NCBI GenBank assembly: GCA_028228555.1
Contig: JAOJBP010000004.1
Coordinates: 1 to 64,000 of the forward strand
DNA from: Candidatus Thioglobus sp.
GTDB lineage: Bacteria; Pseudomonadota; Gammaproteobacteria; PS1; Pseudothioglobaceae
DNA: 64,000 nt
Direction of reading: 5' to 3'
Shown here: positions 59,994-64,000 of the stretch, piece by piece
Layout: each line of letters starts with the position of its first letter
Position numbering within the stretch: the first letter of the stretch is position 1
The notes under the pieces: model-generated
What the model was told of the DNA's origin: nothing
What the model saw: only the letters and a program-made list of their open reading frames with translations
The model's database searches: none
Position numbers and translations under genes: made by a program

Positions 59994-61217
59994 TTAGTCT
60001 TCGCTCATTAAAGTTTCAATTTCATCAATAGTTTTGGCAAGTTGTTCAGTTAAGACCGTATTACCAGCATTTGTTACCAAAACATCGTCCTCGATTCTGA
60101 TGCCAATATCATGATAAATAGGATTGATTTTATCATCCTTGCGAATGTAAATACCAGGTTCAACAGTAATTACCATGCCTTCCTCAAATTTACGATGTTG
60201 TTGATTGTGTTGATATTTTCCGACATCATGTACATCCATGCCTAGCCAGTGACCAGTACCATGCATGTAAAAATTTGACAGCGGCTCACCTGGTAAAAGC
60301 AAGCCTAGCGATTCGAGCCCTAGTCGAATAATATTAGAAGCAATTTCATGTGGTTTATGTACGCTGATACCCGGTTTAATACTTTCAATAGCAGCTAATT
60401 GAGCATCTAGTACGATTTGATAAATTTGTTTTTGTGCTGTACTAAATCGACCATTAATCGGGAAAGTGCGTGTAATATCACTTGCATAGTTTTCAAATTC
60501 ACAACCAGCATCAATCAGTACTAAATCACCATCATTGAGTGGTTGGTTATTTTCTATGTAGTGTAATATGCAGGCATTTTTACCACCTGCAACAATAGGC
60601 GTATAGGCATGTACCGCATTGTTTTTGACAAAGTGTGCGTCAAAAACACTTTGAAGTTCATATTCAAACATATTGGGAGATACATTTTGCATGGCAAGTA
60701 CGTGAGCTACCATTGAAATGTTGGCCGCCCTTTGCATGGTGCTCATTTCAAACTCATCTTTAATTAAGCGCATTTCATGCAAGGGATCTTGCAAGCTTTT
60801 AAGCGTGTAACTTGAGAGTAAGTTGCTAAGCGTTCTATCAAGATCACAAGGCTTCTCGTCAAAATAAACCACATTTTCTGCTGTAATTAACTGTGACAGG
60901 TGATCTTCTAATAAGTTGATATTTAGAGCCTTTTCGAGTTTTAGAGTCCCGGTTGCGTCTGCAAGGCCTAGGCGCTCTCCATCCCAAATTTCACGATCAG
61001 GATCTTTATCTCTTAAAAACATAGTATAAGTGCTTCGACTTATAACAGCGACAGCTTGCGGTTCTTGAAACCCAGTTAAATAGAAAAAATCGCTATGCGG
61101 TCGAAATGGAAAAGTAACATCACCATTTCTAAATTGTTCAGGATTGGTTGAAATAACGATAACAGCGTTATCATCAATCTGGCTTAGCAGCTCTTTTCTT
61201 CTATTTTGATGTATCAT
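59994..61217 (-). CDS. pepP: Xaa-Pro aminopeptidase (PepP type)
   Basis: Metallo-aminopeptidase that releases N-terminal residues next to proline. In 407 residues the N-terminal creatinase-like domain includes FPFRPHSDFFYLTGF near 36. The catalytic pita-bread domain shows the two-metal ligands: LIDAGCEFENYASDITRTFP near 233, the MHGTGHWLGMDVHD stretch near 321, ITVEPGIYI near 352 and GIRIEDDVLV near 377. A CoA- or quinone-related role seen in some operons is not indicated here. Confidence 0.93.
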   Translation of the reverse strand: MIHQNRRKELLSQIDDNAVIVISTNPEQFRNGDVTFPFRPHSDFFYLTGFQEPQAVAVISRSTYTMFLRDKDPDREIWDGERLGLADATGTLKLEKALNINLLEDHLSQLITAENVVYFDEKPCDLDRTLSNLLSSYTLKSLQDPLHEMRLIKDEFEMSTMQRAANISMVAHVLAMQNVSPNMFEYELQSVFDAHFVKNNAVHAYTPIVAGGKNACILHYIENNQPLNDGDLVLIDAGCEFENYASDITRTFPINGRFSTAQKQIYQIVLDAQLAAIESIKPGISVHKPHEIASNIIRLGLESLGLLLPGEPLSNFYMHGTGHWLGMDVHDVGKYQHNQQHRKFEEGMVITVEPGIYIRKDDKINPIYHDIGIRIEDDVLVTNAGNTVLTEQLAKTIDEIETLMSED

Positions 61218-61252
61218 TATTTTTCAATTCAGTTTAGTAGCGCAAAGATACC

Positions 61253-61969
61253 ATGAAACACGTTCGCTTGTACCAAAATGCCCCTTTGAAAATTAATGAC
61301 AAAGTGATGCTTGACGAATATGCATCGCATCATTTAATCAAGGTTTTGCGCTTTCCTCAAGGACAAGATATCACTTTATTTAACGGTGATGGTAATAATT
61401 ACCAAGCAAGTGTATTGAGCACACAAAAGCAATGCGAAGTGCATATTAACAGTTGCGAGCCCAATCTAAGCGAGTCAAGCCTAAATCTTACTTTGGCACA
61501 AGGCATTGCTAAGGGCGACAAGATGGATTTTTTGATACAAAAAGCTGTGGAATTAGGCGTTAATCAAGTTATTCCTATTTTTACTGAGCACTGTGTTGTT
61601 AGATTAAAAAATGAAAAGCTAAAAAAACGCATGCAACATTGGCGCAAAATTATCATTGGCGCTTGTGAACAATCTGGCAGATCAGTGGTCCCAGAACTTT
61701 CTGAGCCGCTTGATTTAACGTTTCTAATGGAATGTGATCTTGGTCATGTGTTTGTACTACATCATCGAGCAGAAAAATCTTTATTAGAATTTGATAAGAT
61801 TAACAAGGCAGCAATAGTCATAGGTCCTGAGGGAGGTTTGAGCGATGAAGAAATTGCTTATACAATTCAACAAGGAGCTCAGCCATTGTTACTCGGCTCC
61901 AGAGTGCTTAGAACAGAAACTGCATCATTAGCAGCGCTTGCAAATATGCAGTTATTATGGGGTAGTTAA
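61253..61969 (+). CDS. rsmE: 16S rRNA (uracil1498-N3)-methyltransferase
   Basis: SPOUT methyltransferase acting on 16S rRNA. The 238 residues contain HHLIKVLRFPQGQDITLFNG near 26 (N-terminal PUA-like domain), KGDKMDFLIQKAVELGVNQV near 91, and the SAM-binding knot VIGPEGGLSDEEI near 190 with LLGSRVLRTETASLAAL near 212. Its 3' end overlaps that of the next gene on the other strand by 15 bases. Confidence 0.95.
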   Translation: MKHVRLYQNAPLKINDKVMLDEYASHHLIKVLRFPQGQDITLFNGDGNNYQASVLSTQKQCEVHINSCEPNLSESSLNLTLAQGIAKGDKMDFLIQKAVELGVNQVIPIFTEHCVVRLKNEKLKKRMQHWRKIIIGACEQSGRSVVPELSEPLDLTFLMECDLGHVFVLHHRAEKSLLEFDKINKAAIVIGPEGGLSDEEIAYTIQQGAQPLLLGSRVLRTETASLAALANMQLLWGS

Positions 61970-62995
61970 AATCGCCAGTGCTTTTTGAATCGGCTCGAGC
62001 ACATGGGCTAATTTTTTACGAATAGCCGATCCTGTCAGATTATGAGCTGAGATTATGCTAACTACTAGGCGCTCATTCACGCCTGCTAATAATAATCTAG
62101 CGTTAAGTTTATCTTGTTCTTTAACAGAAGTAATATTTAGACTTTCAATTTGGGCATTAATCTTATCAATAGAATCTTGCAGGGTTATTTGTTTATGGGT
62201 TAAGTATTGACCTAACACCTCTAAAGCCCGATAAAGCACATATTCTTGGTTGATTTTTTTAAGAATATGCGCAAGTGTTGCTAAGAAAATTTGAGATTGC
62301 TGATCATTAATAATTTGCAAATCAGGGTGTTGACATTCAAGTGGCTGAATATTAAGCTCATTAGGGAGATTGCCCTGCATTCTTTCAACAAATCCTACTA
62401 AAAATGCTGTTCTCCTTTGGCCTTGCTTCCAAAGCCTTTCCTTGTCTTTTTGATTGATTAACTCATTTTGTAAAACCAGACTAGTTGTATCAATAAGCTG
62501 CTCTGTATCATTCACAAAAGGTAGGAATTCTAGAAGATACTGCGCAATCTCTTGGCCAGTTTCAGTGAAAGTAACAAATTCTTTAGTTAATAAAAAACGA
62601 CCAATTTCAGCCTGATTATCTGTATTTGTAGCACACCACCAGGTAACCTTTAATAGTTGATCATCAAGATTGGTTGAATTAGCTACTGCTACAACTGCCT
62701 CAACCTCACCCAGTTTAAGTAAAGAGGTGAGATTTGAAGATGCCACTTGCCCCATTCGCGACCAGCGCTTTAAATAAGAGGGGTAGCCACCCATTGCACC
62801 TAGTACCTGGGTAACTAAAAGTTTTTTAACTTCTTTAATATAAGCTTCACTATCACCACTAGGGCGTAATTCAATAGTCTGTTCTTTAAATTGTGCATTA
62901 AGACCAACGACTACCAATTTATAAGTATCAATACGAATAGCAATTGAGGTGGCGATTAAAACATTAAGTTTTAGGGTGTCTTCAGGCTCAAGCAT
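61955..62995 (-). CDS. dsrS: Probable DsrS-like sulfur-oxidation-associated protein
   Basis: A 346-residue cytoplasmic protein without signal, membrane helix or Fe-S motif. The beginning LEPEDTLKLNVLIATSIAIRI, then GGYPSYLKRWSRMGQ near 95 and GEVEAVVAVANS near 117, agrees with my memory of DsrS, a soluble protein encoded at the end of dsr clusters in sulfur oxidisers such as Allochromatium. The function of DsrS is not settled. No dsr genes are adjacent, so it would be a detached member. The call is from recall and needs a database check. Confidence 0.5.
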   Translation of the reverse strand: MLEPEDTLKLNVLIATSIAIRIDTYKLVVVGLNAQFKEQTIELRPSGDSEAYIKEVKKLLVTQVLGAMGGYPSYLKRWSRMGQVASSNLTSLLKLGEVEAVVAVANSTNLDDQLLKVTWWCATNTDNQAEIGRFLLTKEFVTFTETGQEIAQYLLEFLPFVNDTEQLIDTTSLVLQNELINQKDKERLWKQGQRRTAFLVGFVERMQGNLPNELNIQPLECQHPDLQIINDQQSQIFLATLAHILKKINQEYVLYRALEVLGQYLTHKQITLQDSIDKINAQIESLNITSVKEQDKLNARLLLAGVNERLVVSIISAHNLTGSAIRKKLAHVLEPIQKALAILTTP

Positions 62996-63389
62996 TTAAC
63001 AGTCTATTTAGTTGTGATAAAGAGTGAGAAGCAAGAGAATCTTTAAAGATAACCAATGAATTCTTACCGAGATTTATTATCACCAGGAATTGAGATTGAT
63101 AGACGCAGTAAACGCAAGGATATTGCTGGTTATTGCCCATTTTGTCAGTCGTAGTGAGTGTTTTATCATTTAAGGAAAATGACAAAATGGTATTAGATTT
63201 CTTTAGAAAAATACTTAAATTCAGAAAGTAAAAATGCATCATAAGACCAATGCTTAAACTCAAACTAACGTAGTTATTAAAGCTATAAAGCCAAATCACA
63301 ATAAGAGCAGACAGGTGAACAAGTATTGAAGTTTTTAAGTAAATTTTAGAAACCTGCAGTTTGAAAGCGGCGTGTTCAGTCGCTATCAC
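62988..63389 (-). CDS. YgfX-like inner membrane protein
   Basis: A 133-residue protein with two closely spaced membrane helices (about 20-38 and 42-60) and a C-terminal soluble part with beta strands (VYCVYQSQFLVIINLGKNSLV) ending SLSQLNRLLNA. This layout resembles YgfX/CptA proteins, where two helices are followed by a small domain ending in a RRLL-type helix. Sequence similarity is weak and the usual partner sdhE is not adjacent. It overlaps genes on both sides on the same strand: proC at its start, the DsrS-like gene at its end. Confidence 0.45.
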   Translation of the reverse strand: MIATEHAAFKLQVSKIYLKTSILVHLSALIVIWLYSFNNYVSLSLSIGLMMHFYFLNLSIFLKKSNTILSFSLNDKTLTTTDKMGNNQQYPCVYCVYQSQFLVIINLGKNSLVIFKDSLASHSLSQLNRLLNA

Positions 63390-64000
63390 TAAGCTCTACT
63401 GCTAGTTTACTCGCCCTGTCAAAAGCTGCACGCATAGCATGTGCAACAATCATATCAAAATTTTGATCCTGAAATGACTCGATAGCGGCCTGTGTAGTCC
63501 CATTGGGAGAGGTGACATTAGCTCGTAAATCTCGAGGAGATTCATCGCTAACACTAGCCATCATGCTGGCGCCTAAAGCGGTTTGAATGCTAAGTGATTG
63601 TGCAGTTTTTTCGTCTAATCCTAACGCCACACCAGCTTTTGACATAGATTCAATCATTAAGAAAAAATAAGCAGGGCCACTGCCAGATAGTGCGGTCACC
63701 GCATCTAGCATTACCTCATCTGCTACCCATAAGCTCTGACCCACGCTGTTAAGAATGCTGCTAGCTAATGCCTTTTGAGTGTGACTCACACGCTCATTGG
63801 CAAACATTCCTGTGACACCTTGATTTAACAAGGCTGGCGTGTTGGGCATGGTTCGCACAATTGCACAATCTCCATCAAGCCAGCGATTAATGTCGTGAAC
63901 ACGCACACCTGCAGCAATTGAAATAATCAATGTATTAGAATTTAACGATTGCTTTAATAATTGACAGACACTAGAAAGCATTTGAGGCTTAACTGCCAGA
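63376..64000 (-). CDS. proC: Pyrroline-5-carboxylate reductase, 3' part
   Basis: Last step of proline synthesis. Only the C-terminal roughly 207 residues lie in the window; the reading frame continues beyond base 64000 (AVKPQML is in frame before the first internal Met, so no start is expected here). Visible motifs: RTMPNTPALLNQGVTGMFAN near the middle, VTALSGSGPAYFFLMIE, and ESPRDLRANVTSPNGTTQAA, the family signature. Confidence 0.95.
   Translation of the reverse strand, partial: LAVKPQMLSSVCQLLKQSLNSNTLIISIAAGVRVHDINRWLDGDCAIVRTMPNTPALLNQGVTGMFANERVSHTQKALASSILNSVGQSLWVADEVMLDAVTALSGSGPAYFFLMIESMSKAGVALGLDEKTAQSLSIQTALGASMMASVSDESPRDLRANVTSPNGTTQAAIESFQDQNFDMIVAHAMRAAFDRASKLAVELSDSD

Overview
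The window is AT-rich, gene-dense chromosomal DNA from a sulfur-oxidising, CO2-fixing gammaproteobacterium. It carries a Calvin/glycolysis block (tkt, gapA, pgk, pyk, class II fba), the sulfite-to-sulfate pathway (sat, aprM-aprB-aprA), a K+-independent H+-pyrophosphatase, a pyrophosphate-dependent phosphofructokinase and a probable dsrS homologue. With the low GC and the small tight operons, this fits the SUP05/Candidatus Thioglobus lineage and its relatives, the thiotrophic clam and mussel symbionts. The placement is inferred from gene content and protein style. No rRNA gene is present to settle it, and nothing in the window decides between free-living and symbiotic.

Layout. 1-7.3 kb: central carbon operon ending in a terminator. 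7.3-13.1 kb: mnmG-rsmG, an AsmA-like envelope protein, tatD, rluC and ubiA in a chain of overlapping or touching genes. 13.3-16.8 kb: dapD (minus), then ccoG-fixH behind a textbook FNR box, then znuC (minus) with a Zur-like operator. 16.9-24.6 kb: polA, argS and an AddA/RecB-type helicase-nuclease. 24.8-29.1 kb: envelope genes lptB, mreB, lptC, lptA, with thiE and a decayed Sel1-repeat gene between. 29.2-35.4 kb: sat, aprMBA and a three-gene cassette (unknown, SlyD-like FKBP, unknown). 35.4-41.3 kb, minus strand: hppA, a 388-residue unknown, adk, PPi-PFK and a YfcE-like phosphoesterase. 41.5-50.2 kb: housekeeping and redox genes (SCP2 protein, yrfG, cysS, peroxiredoxin, a 54-residue rubredoxin, leuB, glutaredoxin, TRIC channel, periplasmic metallo-beta-lactamase-fold hydrolase, nudE, aat). 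50-54.4 kb: lptM-like lipoprotein, lysA, yhbY, lpxB, nadC, cysQ. 54.4-64 kb: tRNA-Ile2(CAT), rpoD, prs, tRNA-Gln(TTG) overlapping ispE, orn, trpD, pepP, rsmE, probable dsrS, a YgfX-like protein and the 3' part of proC, which runs off the end.

How it works together. Sulfite is oxidised with AMP to APS by AprBA, with electrons passing to AprM. Sat then converts APS plus PPi to ATP and sulfate. Adenylate kinase balances AMP/ADP/ATP. PPi-PFK run in the Calvin direction releases PPi, and the proton-pumping pyrophosphatase exchanges PPi with the proton gradient. These genes lie within about 11.5 kb, so the region reads as a PPi/AMP economy linking sulfur oxidation to carbon fixation.

I saw no insertion sequence, prophage, CRISPR array, rRNA operon or clear genomic island. 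The least explained items are the cassette after aprA, the unknown gene between hppA and adk, the paired hairpins after aprA, and a short palindromic sequence present twice.
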